From Streptomyces odonnellii (lineage in GTDB: Bacteria > Actinomycetota > Actinomycetes > Streptomycetales > Streptomycetaceae): a stretch of 56,786 bases of DNA. How positions within the stretch are numbered: position 1 is the first letter of the stretch; each line of letters begins with the position of its first letter. Shown here in pieces: positions 47,628 through 55,727 of the stretch. Under the pieces are notes generated by a model, which worked only from the letters and a program-made list of their open reading frames with translations, had not been told where the DNA came from and ran no database searches. The stretch lies in NCBI RefSeq assembly GCF_000981895.1, contig NZ_LATD01000220.1, positions 1-56,786 of the forward strand. The letters run 5' to 3'. The translations under genes and the position numbers were made by a program.

Positions 47628-50216
47628 GTGCGCATCCGAAGAAAACTGGCCCTCTTGCTCGCCGCCGTTCTCGGCGTCGCGGGACTCACCGCGGTCCCGG
47701 CCGCCTCGGCCGCCACCGACGATCCCGTCGAGGCCCGTGGCCTCAAGGGCGAGTACTACACCCAGTCCGCCCCGGGAGCCTTTGACTTCCATGAGCTCAA
47801 GGCAACCGCCTTTGACCCCGCCATCGACTTCGGCAACCTCGAACCACGACTCACCGCCACCACCGGACGGGCGGACGATGTCACCGTCCGCTGGACCGGG
47901 AAGGTCGTGCCGGAGACCAGCGGCGCGCACACCTTCTCCATCATCGGCGACAACGGCTTCCGGCTCTGGATCGACGGCCGCCTCGCCATCGACCACTGGG
48001 TCGACGACTGGGACAGGGAACAGACCGCGCAGCCCATCGAGCTGACGGCGGGTCAGGCGTACGACATCAAGGTGGAGTACTTCGAGCACTACGGCGGCTC
48101 GAATCTGCACCTCAGGTGGACCGAGCCCGGCGGTACGAAGCGGCCGGTGCCCCAGTCCGCCTTCCGGCTCCCCGACGGCTTCGCGTACGACGGGGCCCTC
48201 GCCGCCACCGTACTGCCCGACGGCCGCACCCTCCGTCTCGACTTCGCCCAGAGCCTCGCCCGTCCGCCCGCCGGGCTCGCCGCCCATCTCGGCGCGGTCA
48301 TCGGCGGCGCCGTCTGGCCGCTGGGCTCGGTGAGGAGCGACCCCGCGGACACCCGGCGGCTGCTCGTGAGCCTCAAGGAACCGGTCGTCGGCAAGGGCGG
48401 CACCGCCGATGTGCGGTACGACGGGACAGGCGGGCTCGTGGCGAAGGAGGGCAAGCCCGTCGAGGCCTTCTGGAGCAGCGGACCCAACACCTCCACCTAT
48501 GAGCTGAGCACCCCCTGGGCCAAGGACGTGGGCCCGGGCAACGCCCATCCCGAGTACCCCAGGCCCCAGTTGACCCGTGACGCCTGGCAGAACCTCAACG
48601 GGCGCTGGGAGTTCGCCGCCGCCGAGGAGGGCGAGCGTCCGCCCGTCGGCAGGACGCTTCCCGAGCGCGTCCTCGTTCCGTACCCCGTGGAGTCGCAGCT
48701 CTCCGGTGTCGAGCGGCACGAGGACCGGATGTGGTATCGCCGTACGTTCACCGTCCCGCAGGGCTGGCGGATCGGCGACGGCAAGCGGCTCCAGCTCAAC
48801 TTCGACGCCGTCGACTGGCAGGCCGAGGTGTACGTCAACGGCACCGAGGTCACCGAACACAGGGGCGGTTACGACCGGTTCAGCGCCGATGTCACCGACG
48901 CGCTGAAGCCCGGCCGTACCCAGGAGCTGATCGTCGGTGTCTACGACCCCACCGACGCCGCCGACGGCGAGAACCCGCCGATGGGCAAACAGCGCCTGGA
49001 CCCCAGCGGTATCTGGTACACGGCGTCCTCCGGCATCTGGCAGACGGTCTGGATGGAGCCCGTCGCACCCGACCACGCGGACTCGCTCAAGCTGACCCCC
49101 GATGTGGCGGGGGAGCGGCTGGCCGTCGAGGTGCGCGGGATACGGGACGGGGTGCCGGTCACGGCCACCGCGTACGCGGGCGGGCGCAAGGTCGGCACCG
49201 CCACCGGCCGCACCGGCGCGCCCCTGAACGTGCCCGTCCGCGATCCACGGCTCTGGTCGCCCGACGACCCGTACCTCTACCGGCTGGAGGTGACCGCCGG
49301 CACGGACCGGATCGGCAGCTACTTCGGTATGCGCTCGATCGCCGTGGAAACGGTCGACGGCGCCCCGCGCACGGTCCTGAACGGCGAGCCGGTCTTTCTG
49401 ATGGCCACCCTCGACCAGGGCTTCTGGCCCGACGGGCTGCACACCGCGCCCACCGACGAGGCACTCGCCTACGACCTGAGGACACACAAACGGCTGGGCT
49501 TCAACTCCGTGCGCAAGCACATCAAGGTCGAACCCGACCGCTGGTTCTACTGGGCCGACCGGCTCGGCCTGCTGGTCTGGCAGGACATGCCGGCGATGAA
49601 CACGGTCAACCCGGACGCGGAGTCCCGCGCCCAGTACGAGCACGAGATGAAGGAGATGATCGACCAGCACGCGAGCAGCCCCTCGGTGATCATGTGGGTC
49701 ACCTTCAACGAGGGCTGGGGCCAGTACGACCAGGCGCGCGTCGCCGATCAGGCCAAGGCATGGGATCCGACCCGGCTGATCAACAACATGAGCGGCCTCA
49801 ACTGCTGCGGCGCGGTCGACGGCGGCAACGGCGACATCGCCGACGCGCACGGCTATCCGAGCGCCCAACTGCCCGCGCCCGACGGCAGAAGGGCCCTGGT
49901 CAGCGGCGAGTACGGCGGTCTCGGACTCGCGGTGCCCGGCCACGCGTGGCCCGTGCAGCACACCTATGTCGGGGTCGACCAGGCCGCGTACACCGACGAG
50001 TATCTGGCGCAGCTCGACAACGTCAGATCACTGGCCTGCCGGGGGAGCAACGGCGCGGTCTACACCCAGATCAGCGATGTGGAGGGCGAGTTGAACGGAC
50101 TGCTCACCTATGACCGTACGGTGCTGAAGCCGGACGCGGAGCGGCTGAGGGCGGCGCACGAGGCGCTGATACGGGACGCCTCCGATCCGGCGTCGATGGA
50201 GTGCGCGGGCTCTTGA
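47628..50216 (+). CDS. secreted PA14-GH2 glycosidase, predicted exo-beta-galactofuranosidase
   Basis: 862 residues, secreted (signal cleaves at about 28, PAASA). Domains: PA14 carbohydrate-binding domain about 37-175 (GLKGEYYTQ; DNGFRLWIDGRLAIDHW; HLRW); about 130 residues of linker/beta domain; GH2 sugar-binding domain from about 325 (DAWQNLNGRWEFA; RMWYRRTF); immunoglobulin-like domain; TIM barrel with acid/base Glu695 (VTFNEGWGQYD) and nucleophile Glu761 (LVSGEYGGLG). GH2 covers beta-galactosidase, mannosidase, glucuronidase and, from my recall, Streptomyces exo-galactofuranosidases. The ytfQRT-yjfF-like importer sharing its operator makes the last attractive. GTG at 47628 follows CAAGGAGGACTT. 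Confidence 0.85.
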   Translation: MRIRRKLALLLAAVLGVAGLTAVPAASAATDDPVEARGLKGEYYTQSAPGAFDFHELKATAFDPAIDFGNLEPRLTATTGRADDVTVRWTGKVVPETSGAHTFSIIGDNGFRLWIDGRLAIDHWVDDWDREQTAQPIELTAGQAYDIKVEYFEHYGGSNLHLRWTEPGGTKRPVPQSAFRLPDGFAYDGALAATVLPDGRTLRLDFAQSLARPPAGLAAHLGAVIGGAVWPLGSVRSDPADTRRLLVSLKEPVVGKGGTADVRYDGTGGLVAKEGKPVEAFWSSGPNTSTYELSTPWAKDVGPGNAHPEYPRPQLTRDAWQNLNGRWEFAAAEEGERPPVGRTLPERVLVPYPVESQLSGVERHEDRMWYRRTFTVPQGWRIGDGKRLQLNFDAVDWQAEVYVNGTEVTEHRGGYDRFSADVTDALKPGRTQELIVGVYDPTDAADGENPPMGKQRLDPSGIWYTASSGIWQTVWMEPVAPDHADSLKLTPDVAGERLAVEVRGIRDGVPVTATAYAGGRKVGTATGRTGAPLNVPVRDPRLWSPDDPYLYRLEVTAGTDRIGSYFGMRSIAVETVDGAPRTVLNGEPVFLMATLDQGFWPDGLHTAPTDEALAYDLRTHKRLGFNSVRKHIKVEPDRWFYWADRLGLLVWQDMPAMNTVNPDAESRAQYEHEMKEMIDQHASSPSVIMWVTFNEGWGQYDQARVADQAKAWDPTRLINNMSGLNCCGAVDGGNGDIADAHGYPSAQLPAPDGRRALVSGEYGGLGLAVPGHAWPVQHTYVGVDQAAYTDEYLAQLDNVRSLACRGSNGAVYTQISDVEGELNGLLTYDRTVLKPDAERLRAAHEALIRDASDPASMECAGS

Positions 50217-50244
50217 TCCCCGCCTCCGGAACCGGCTGAACGGC

Positions 50245-50275
50245 CCTGGTCCGCCCGCGTGTTGGGCGGACCGGG
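50245..50275 (+). terminator. hairpin after the GH2 gene
   Basis: CCTGGTCCGCCC pairs with GGGCGGACCGGG around a 7-base loop (12 pairs including one T-G). It starts 28 bases after the GH2 stop. A second short dyad CGGACC/GGTCCG follows near 50336-50353 and could belong to the next gene's control region. Confidence 0.75.
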
Positions 50276-50464
50276 ACCGCTCCGGTTTGGTCACGACCCG
50301 GCCGTTCGCGCTTACGGACCGGTCATTCGTACTCGCGGACCGTAGTGGTCCGGGGGAAACCGCCCTTCGTGGCCGGCCGTGGGAATAGTGATCCGGCCCG
50401 CCGCCTTGCACACTCTGTTGTGCCGGGCGGCGGTCCGGTGTGATCGGCAGGAACGAGGAGCCCC

Positions 50465-51397
50465 ATGCCCAAGGCCATCTCCAAGGCGTATGTCCATACC
50501 CGGCACGGCGGTCCGGAGGTGGAGACCTTCGCCGACCTGCCCGTTCCCAGCCCCGGCCCGGGACAGCTCCTGGTGGCGGTCCGCGCGGCCGGCGTGAACC
50601 CCGTGGACTGGAAGCTGCGCAACGGCTATGTCAGGCCCGGCTCCGCGCCCGCCGAACTGCCCGCCGTCCTCGGCAGCGAGGTGTCGGGCGTGGTCGAGGC
50701 GACGGGACCGGGAGTGGAGGGCTTCGCGGTCGGGGATGCGGTCTTCGGATCCACGCTCACGGGCGGTTACGCGGAGTACACCCTGCTGCCGGTCGCGGTC
50801 ACCGCGCACAAGCCCGACGCGCTCTCGTTCACGGACGCGGCCACGCTGCCGGTCGCCGCGGCCACCGCGTACGACGGGCTGCGCCAGGCGGACCTCGCGC
50901 CCGGCGCCACGCTGCTGATCACCGGCGCGGGCGGGGGAGTGGGGGTGGCCGCGGCACAGATCGCGCGCGGCCTCGGCATCCGTGTCGTCGGCACCGCGAG
51001 CGCGGGCAAGAAGGACTTCGTCGAGTCCCTGGGCGCCGTCCATGTCCCGTCGGGCCCCGGCCTCGTGGAACGGATACGCGCTGTGGCGCCCGACGGGATC
51101 GACGCGGTCCTGGACCTGGTCGGCGGCGACGATCTGCGGGCCGTGGCCGAGCTGGTGGCGGACCGTACGAAACTGATCAGCGCGGCCGACAAGGGCACGG
51201 TGCCCCGACTGGGCGGTGCGGCACTGGTACGGGCCCGTACGGCGGAGGTCCTCGACGAGGTCGCCAAGCTGGTCCTGGACGGCACACTGCGCCCGTATGT
51301 GACCCGGACCTTTCCGCTGGACCGCGCGGACGAGGCACTGCGCGCGGTGGAGGAAGGCCATGTCCGGGGCAAGATCGTGATCGAGGTCGCCGCGTGA
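50465..51397 (+). CDS. NADP-dependent quinone-type oxidoreductase (MDR)
   Basis: 310-residue zinc-free medium-chain dehydrogenase/reductase. GroES-like N-terminal part: VRAAGVNPVDWKLRNGYV, then LPAVLGSEVSGVVEATG. Rossmann motif LLITGAGGGVGVAAAQIA with a NADPH-type loop, C-terminal VRGKIVIEV. Lacks the zinc Cys residues of alcohol dehydrogenases. Reduces quinones or enones with NADPH; substrate unknown. ATG at 50465 has AGGAG upstream (gaacgaggagcccc). The next gene starts within its stop codon. Confidence 0.88.
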   Translation: MPKAISKAYVHTRHGGPEVETFADLPVPSPGPGQLLVAVRAAGVNPVDWKLRNGYVRPGSAPAELPAVLGSEVSGVVEATGPGVEGFAVGDAVFGSTLTGGYAEYTLLPVAVTAHKPDALSFTDAATLPVAAATAYDGLRQADLAPGATLLITGAGGGVGVAAAQIARGLGIRVVGTASAGKKDFVESLGAVHVPSGPGLVERIRAVAPDGIDAVLDLVGGDDLRAVAELVADRTKLISAADKGTVPRLGGAALVRARTAEVLDEVAKLVLDGTLRPYVTRTFPLDRADEALRAVEEGHVRGKIVIEVAA

Positions 51398-52155
51398 GCA
51401 TGTGGTCCGACGGCCCCGAACCGTCCCCGCACCCCCTCGACAACCCCGCCCGTTCCGCGCTGACCGGGCCGCAGGCGCACTTCGCCGAGCGGCGCGGCCG
51501 ACTGCTGCGGTACCAGCCCGAGGTGTCGGTCTGGGTGGCCCTGCCCGGCACCGGCGACGACACCGCCGCCGAGGACTGGGCCGACGCCGCCGCGCTCGCG
51601 GGGCCCGGCGGAACCGTCGGGCTCGCGGGCTACGGCGGGCCCTCGCCCGACGGCTGGGAGGTCACGTTCCGGGCGGACGGGGTCCAGCTCGTGGACGCCG
51701 GAGTGACCGCGGCGCCGGACGAGGAGGCCGTACACCTCGGCGCCGCCGATGTGCCCGAGATGCTCGACCTGGTCGAACGCACCCAGCCGGGCCCCTTCCT
51801 GAGCCGCACCGTCGAGATGGGCACCTATCTCGGCATCCGCCGCGGCGGCGCCCTCGTCGCGATGGCCGGCGAGCGGATGCGCCCGCCGGGCTGGTCCGAG
51901 ATCAGCGCGGTGTGCACCGCCCCGGAGTTCCGCGGCCAGGGACTCGCGGCCCGGCTCGTCCTCGCCGTCTCCCACCACATACGCGCCCGCGGCGAGATCC
52001 CCTTCCTGCACGCCGCCGCGAGCAATACGAACGCCATCCGGCTCTATGAATCGCTGGGCTTCCGCCTCCGCCGGAAGGTCACGTTCCTGGCGTTGCGCGT
52101 CCCGGGGGCCCCGGAGGAGGGCGACCGGCGGCCGAGCATCGGACAAGCCGGATAA
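51394..52155 (+). CDS. GNAT family N-acetyltransferase (FR47-like)
   Basis: 253 residues. The GNAT part is C-terminal: MGTYLGIRRGGALVAMAGER, SEISAVCTAPEFRGQGLAAR (acetyl-CoA loop) and PFLHAAASNTNAIRLYESLG. The N-terminal 120 residues are less conserved (QPEVSVWVALPGTGDD). FR47-like layout; acceptor unknown. Starts at a GTG overlapping the oxidoreductase stop (GTGA), so the two are co-translated; no functional link is obvious. Confidence 0.85.
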   Translation: MSMWSDGPEPSPHPLDNPARSALTGPQAHFAERRGRLLRYQPEVSVWVALPGTGDDTAAEDWADAAALAGPGGTVGLAGYGGPSPDGWEVTFRADGVQLVDAGVTAAPDEEAVHLGAADVPEMLDLVERTQPGPFLSRTVEMGTYLGIRRGGALVAMAGERMRPPGWSEISAVCTAPEFRGQGLAARLVLAVSHHIRARGEIPFLHAAASNTNAIRLYESLGFRLRRKVTFLALRVPGAPEEGDRRPSIGQAG

Positions 52156-52167
52156 GATAGCGGGATT

Positions 52168-52195
52168 TTGTTGACAGACGGCCCGTCGGTATGCT
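52168..52195 (+). promoter_or_regulatory. candidate promoter before the SDR-domain gene
   Basis: TTGTTG (52168-52173), 16 bases, TATGCT (52190-52195). An alternative -35, TTGACA at 52171-52176, is a perfect hexamer but only 13 bases from that -10. The 52156-52190 stretch is more AT-rich than its surroundings. Confidence 0.4.
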
Positions 52196-52290
52196 CCTGA
52201 CCTGCGGGGATGCCCGCGACGGCAGAAACTCCCGCACACGGGACCCCGGCGTACGGGCGAGCTACGAGCGATCGAGGAACGGCAGCGGCG

Positions 52291-53799
52291 ATGACGGTGA
52301 CAGAGGGCGGCCCCACGTACGGCGAGAGCCCGGCGTACGGCGGGATTCCGGCGCAGGGCGGGGACCCGTCGTACGGTCCCGGTATCGACCCCGAGCGCAT
52401 GGCCGTCTGCCTGAGCGTGCTCGGCGAACTCGACCGGCTGGAAGTCGACCACCCCGACGCGATCGCGGTCCGGCGCGCCACCGCCGGTATCTACCGGACC
52501 GTGAAGCAGCGCCGCCGCCAGGAGCGCAGGGCCGCCAAGACCGCCCATGACAAGGCCGTCACCGAGGCCACCGCCACCGGCTCCGCGGAGCGCATCGACG
52601 ACGAGACCCAGGGCCTGCTTCCGTCCTCCTCGGTCACCGGCGAGATCGCGGGCATACTCCAGCGTCCGCGCTCCTGCTACATCTGCAAGACCCGCTACAC
52701 CGAGGTCGACGCCTTCTACCACCAGCTCTGCCAGGGCTGCGCCGCCGAGAACCGTGCCCGCAGGGACGCCCGTACCGATCTGACGGGCAAGCGCGCGCTG
52801 CTCACCGGCGGGCGGGCCAAGATCGGGATGTATATCGCCCTGCGGCTGCTGCGCGACGGGGCGCACACCACCATCACCACCCGTTTCCCGGGCGACGCCG
52901 TACGCCGTTTCAAGGCGATGCCGGACAGCGACGACTGGATCCACCGGCTCAAGATCGTCGGTATCGATCTGCGTGACCCCGCGCAGGTCGTGGCCCTCGC
53001 CGACTCCGTCGCCGCCGAAGGCCCGCTGGACATCCTGATCAACAACGCCGCGCAGACCGTACGCCGGTCACCGCAGGCGTACAGCGAACTCCTCGCCGCC
53101 GAGTCCGCGCCTCTGCCCGCCGGTGAACTCCCGGCCTCGCAGGTCATCGGCGCCTTCGGCAGCGGGGCCCAGGCCGTCCTGCCCGCCGCGGGCAGCGAGG
53201 CCCTGAGCGCCGCCGAGGTCACCTCGCTCGCCCTGGTCGGCGGCTCCGCCAGCCTCGCCAGGATCGAGGCCGGTACGGCGATCGACGCGGGCGGGCTCGT
53301 ACCCGATCTGCACGACACGAACAGTTGGGTGCAGACCGTCTCCGAGGTCGACCCGGTCGAGCTGCTCGAAGTCCAGCTCTGCAACTCCACCGCGCCGTTC
53401 ATCCTGATCAGCAGGTTGCGCCGGGCGATGGCGGCCACCGCGGCCCGGCGCGCCTATGTGGTGAACGTGTCCGCGATGGAGGGCGTCTTCAGCCGCGGCT
53501 ACAAGGGCGCCGGTCATCCGCACACCAATATGGCCAAGGCCGCGCTGAACATGCTCACCCGTACCAGCGCCCAGGAGATGTTCGAGTCCGACGGCATCCT
53601 GATGACCGCCGTCGACACCGGCTGGATCACCGACGAGCGTCCGCATCCGGACAAGATGCGGCTGGCCGACGAGGGCTTCCACGCGCCGCTCGACCTGATC
53701 GACGGAGCCGCGCGGGTGTACGACCCGATCGTGCGCGGCGAGTCCGGCGAGGACCTCTACGGCTGCTTCCTCAAGGACTACGCGCCCGCCAACTGGTGA
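52291..53799 (+). CDS. short-chain dehydrogenase with N-terminal CxxC...CxxC module
   Basis: 502 residues. N-terminal 160: a short Gly/Tyr/Pro-rich lead, a helical region with KQRRRQERRAAKTAHDKAV, and a putative metal knuckle CYICKTRY...LCQGC (two CxxC pairs 17 residues apart). Then a Rossmann SDR domain: KRALLTGGRAKIGMYIALRL, INNAAQTVRRSP, Ser in VVNVSAMEGVF, and HTNMAKAALNML where Asn-x-x-Lys replaces Tyr-x-x-x-Lys. A 90-residue insertion separates NNAAQ from the catalytic Ser. ATG at 52291 fits the family start; an in-frame ATG at 52210 adds repeats. Substrate unknown; NAD(P) use inferred. Confidence 0.8.
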   Translation: MTVTEGGPTYGESPAYGGIPAQGGDPSYGPGIDPERMAVCLSVLGELDRLEVDHPDAIAVRRATAGIYRTVKQRRRQERRAAKTAHDKAVTEATATGSAERIDDETQGLLPSSSVTGEIAGILQRPRSCYICKTRYTEVDAFYHQLCQGCAAENRARRDARTDLTGKRALLTGGRAKIGMYIALRLLRDGAHTTITTRFPGDAVRRFKAMPDSDDWIHRLKIVGIDLRDPAQVVALADSVAAEGPLDILINNAAQTVRRSPQAYSELLAAESAPLPAGELPASQVIGAFGSGAQAVLPAAGSEALSAAEVTSLALVGGSASLARIEAGTAIDAGGLVPDLHDTNSWVQTVSEVDPVELLEVQLCNSTAPFILISRLRRAMAATAARRAYVVNVSAMEGVFSRGYKGAGHPHTNMAKAALNMLTRTSAQEMFESDGILMTAVDTGWITDERPHPDKMRLADEGFHAPLDLIDGAARVYDPIVRGESGEDLYGCFLKDYAPANW

Positions 53800-53820
53800 C
53801 CGAACAGTCCGGCATGCACT

Positions 53821-53856
53821 GGCATTGCCCGGTACCGATCGGTACCGGGCAATGCC
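53821..53856. terminator. perfect 36-bp palindrome after the SDR gene
   Basis: GGCATTGCCCGGTACCGA and its exact reverse complement are directly joined, an uninterrupted 18+18 dyad 22 bases after the SDR stop. It can fold as a long hairpin and so act as terminator. GGCAATGCCGG from its right arm recurs at 53868-53878 and again partly at 53878-53886 (GGCAATCGG), an iterated motif of unknown meaning. Confidence 0.7.
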
Positions 53857-53886
53857 GGACAAGGCCAGGCAATGCCGGGCAATCGG

Positions 53887-54113
53887 CAACTCATAATCGG
53901 CCGTTTGCTCGGAACCTCACCCGAATGTGAACCCGATGGAGCGGGCAGGCGCTCATTTGGTTACTCTGGGAGGTACGTACGGCCACGCAGGGGATACATC
54001 CCCGACGGCCGCGCGGGGACAGGCCCTCTACCACGGCTGCGGTCCCGTCAACGAAACGGCGCCACCGCGACGAATGCCCTGTCCCAGAGTTACGCGACAC
54101 AGAGGAGCGCGCG
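53887..54113. other. leader region of the 56-residue small protein
   Basis: About 230 bases between the GGCAAT repeats and the small-protein GTG. It contains GGGGATACATCCCC (small dyad near 53994-54007) and a G/A-rich ribosome binding site. Possible -10 words (TTACTC near 53959) lack a convincing -35. No larger gene supported. Confidence 0.35.
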
Positions 54114-54284
54114 GTGACACCAGAAACGACCAAGCGGGAAAAGAGACCGGCGAAGACCTCCGAGCCCAAGAAGGGCCCGGAGAAGATCGGGAACCTCGAA
54201 GTGTGGGCCAGGTCCGCCCCCATCCGGCTCGCCGGTTACGAGGACGACCTCGCGGAACCGCACATCCTGCCGGGCATCGACTGA
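54114..54284 (+). CDS. small 56-residue protein, unknown
   Basis: 56 residues. GTG start with GAGGAG 7 bases before. Residues 1-26 are Lys/Glu/Pro-rich and soluble (PETTKREKRPAKTSEPKK), followed by a distinct C-terminal part, GNLEVWARSAPIRLAGYEDD and LAEPHILPGID, containing aromatic, Arg and Asp residues. The charged-leader/compact-tail shape recalls ribosomal peptide precursors, but no modification enzyme is adjacent, so that is only a guess. The ribosome binding site and clear non-random tail argue it is real. I recognise no named family. Confidence 0.6.
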   Translation: MTPETTKREKRPAKTSEPKKGPEKIGNLEVWARSAPIRLAGYEDDLAEPHILPGID

Positions 54285-54421
54285 GGAACACCGGCCGTCC
54301 CGTATCCCTGTCACCCCAGGGGTGCGGGGCGCTTCGCTTGCGGCGCTCAGGTTTTGGCTCGCTTTGGTCGGTTCGCTCGTGAGTGCTGAAGGTGCCTTCA
54401 CCGCTCGGGGGGAATGAGGGC

Positions 54422-54895
54422 ATGGAACTGCGTGGGAACGAGGTCGTGCTGCGCACGACGGCAGAAGGGGATTCCGAAGTCCTCGACAGGATCCTGAGAG
54501 AGCCGGAAGTCGCGGCGTGGTGGCCGCCCCTGGACGACTACGAGGGCATGCTGGCCGTCGTTTTCGGGGGTGAAGTCATCGGAGCTGTCACGTTCGACGA
54601 GGAGACCGACCCCGAGTTCCGCCGTGCCGGCATCGACATCTTCCTGACAGCGAGCCATCACGGGAAGGGGCTCGGCGCCGACACCGTGCGCACGCTGGCC
54701 CGGTGGCTGCTTCAGGAGCGCGGCCATCACCGGCTGACCATCGATCCCGCCGCGGCCAACACCGCGGCGATCCGCAGCTACAGCAGGGCCGGGTTCAAAC
54801 CCGTAGGGATCATGCGGGCGTACTGGCGCGACCGGCGCACCGGCACGTGGCAGGACGGGCTGTTGATGGACCTGCTGGCGGATGAGCTGACCTGA
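54422..54895 (+). CDS. GNAT acetyltransferase, AAC(6')-like
   Basis: 157 residues. Order of motifs follows aminoglycoside 6'-N-acetyltransferases of the AAC(6')-Ib group: LRTTAEGDSEVLDRILREPE with AAWWPP, the loop FDEETDPEFRRAGIDIFLTA, the acetyl-CoA loop HHGKGLGADTVRTLARWLL and DPAAANTAAIRSYSRAGF. Many chromosomal actinobacterial copies do not confer resistance, so the substrate is unproven. ATG at 54422 with GAGGG just before; the longer frame adds 13 unlikely residues. Confidence 0.8.
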   Translation: MELRGNEVVLRTTAEGDSEVLDRILREPEVAAWWPPLDDYEGMLAVVFGGEVIGAVTFDEETDPEFRRAGIDIFLTASHHGKGLGADTVRTLARWLLQERGHHRLTIDPAAANTAAIRSYSRAGFKPVGIMRAYWRDRRTGTWQDGLLMDLLADELT

Positions 54896-54986
54896 CGCGG
54901 TGCGAAGACGACCGCGCGCTCGCCGCACACCGACAGACTGCGCGGCCGCGCCGGGGGGCCGTCCGTCGGGGAGGCGAGTCCGGCGG

Positions 54987-55559
54987 TCAGGAACACCCGC
55001 GACGAGCGGTCCGTGACGCAGGTGTCACGGTCGCCTCGGTCCGCGCGGCGATCCGGCGCAGCGTACGGCCCAGCCATCGCGCGTACGTGAGCTGGAGCAC
55101 CGGCACCAGCGGGCCCGCGAGCCGGGTGTACCACCGGGCCGGCCGGCTGAACGCCATCACCGTGAACCACACCGAGCCGTCCTCCCGCAGCTCGACGACA
55201 AAGGACTCCTCGCCGCACTCGGGATGCCCGGGCAGGGTTCCGTAGGCGAATCCGGTGCGGTCCTTCTCGTACGCCGTCCACACCACCCGGCACGGAGCCC
55301 TCAGCCGCAGCGGGCCCAGCCCGACCGAGACCTCCACGGCGGTGCCCGGCTCGGCCCAGGGCGCTCCGGCCCGTACCCTCGCGCCCGAGCGGCGGTGCAG
55401 GGCCCAGGTGGTGACCGCGGCTCCGGCGGTGTCGAAGACCGGGCGGCCCCGGCCGATCCTGGTGCGGTGGTGGAGATGGTGGTATCCGTCGGGCAGCGGA
55501 CCGAGCCGGGTCGCACCGGTCTCTTCGTAGCTGAGTCCGAGAGTGTCGGCGGGCTTCAT
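54987..55559 (-). CDS. DUF1990 domain protein
   Basis: 190 residues, one DUF1990 domain: LSYEETGATRLGPLPDGYHH, FDTAGAAVTTWALHRRSGAR with VRAG, FAYGTLPGHPECGEESFVV and the closing FTVMAFSRPARWYTRLAGP. Function unknown; the fold is a beta-barrel-like lipocalin-type domain in some models. GAGGGGAGCGCCGT precedes the ATG at 55559. The ATG overlaps the stop of a short upstream ORF (ATGA). Controlled by a promoter flanked by twin palindromes. Confidence 0.85.
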   Translation of the reverse strand: MKPADTLGLSYEETGATRLGPLPDGYHHLHHRTRIGRGRPVFDTAGAAVTTWALHRRSGARVRAGAPWAEPGTAVEVSVGLGPLRLRAPCRVVWTAYEKDRTGFAYGTLPGHPECGEESFVVELREDGSVWFTVMAFSRPARWYTRLAGPLVPVLQLTYARWLGRTLRRIAARTEATVTPASRTARRGCS

Positions 55560-55711
55560 ACGGCGCTCCCCTCGGCGAGTGGACGCCACCGGCGGCGTAG
55601 TGGGGTCGGATCCGGTACGGGAGCCGCGTACGGCGGCTCGGACGGGCATGGCCCGGTGGGTGCGGCCGACAGTGCGCCGGGCACTCCGGTCCGGCTGACC
55701 AGCGCGGACAT
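55556..55711 (-). CDS. short upstream ORF coupled to the DUF1990 gene
   Basis: 51 residues, MSALVSRTGVPGALSAAPTG at the start, Pro/Arg-rich afterwards, ending RRRWRPLAEGSAV. Its stop overlaps the DUF1990 ATG (ATGA). The predicted transcription start at about 55748 gives it a 37-base leader with a G-rich tract, so it would be translated first. No homology recognised. It may be a leader peptide or coupling ORF, or chance. Confidence 0.4.
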   Translation of the reverse strand: MSALVSRTGVPGALSAAPTGPCPSEPPYAAPVPDPTPLRRRWRPLAEGSAV

Positions 55712-55727
55712 CCTTCACCACCCCCGC

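Noticed and set aside
50767..52944. Long minus-strand frame opposite the oxidoreductase and GNAT genes
   Set aside because: Antisense shadow; Arg/Gly/Pro-rich without domain features, while the plus-strand genes are coupled and have motifs.
53927..54382. Plus-strand frame spanning the leader and small protein region
   Set aside because: Different frame from the 56-residue protein, no ribosome binding site, Arg/Gly-rich; looks like a shadow.
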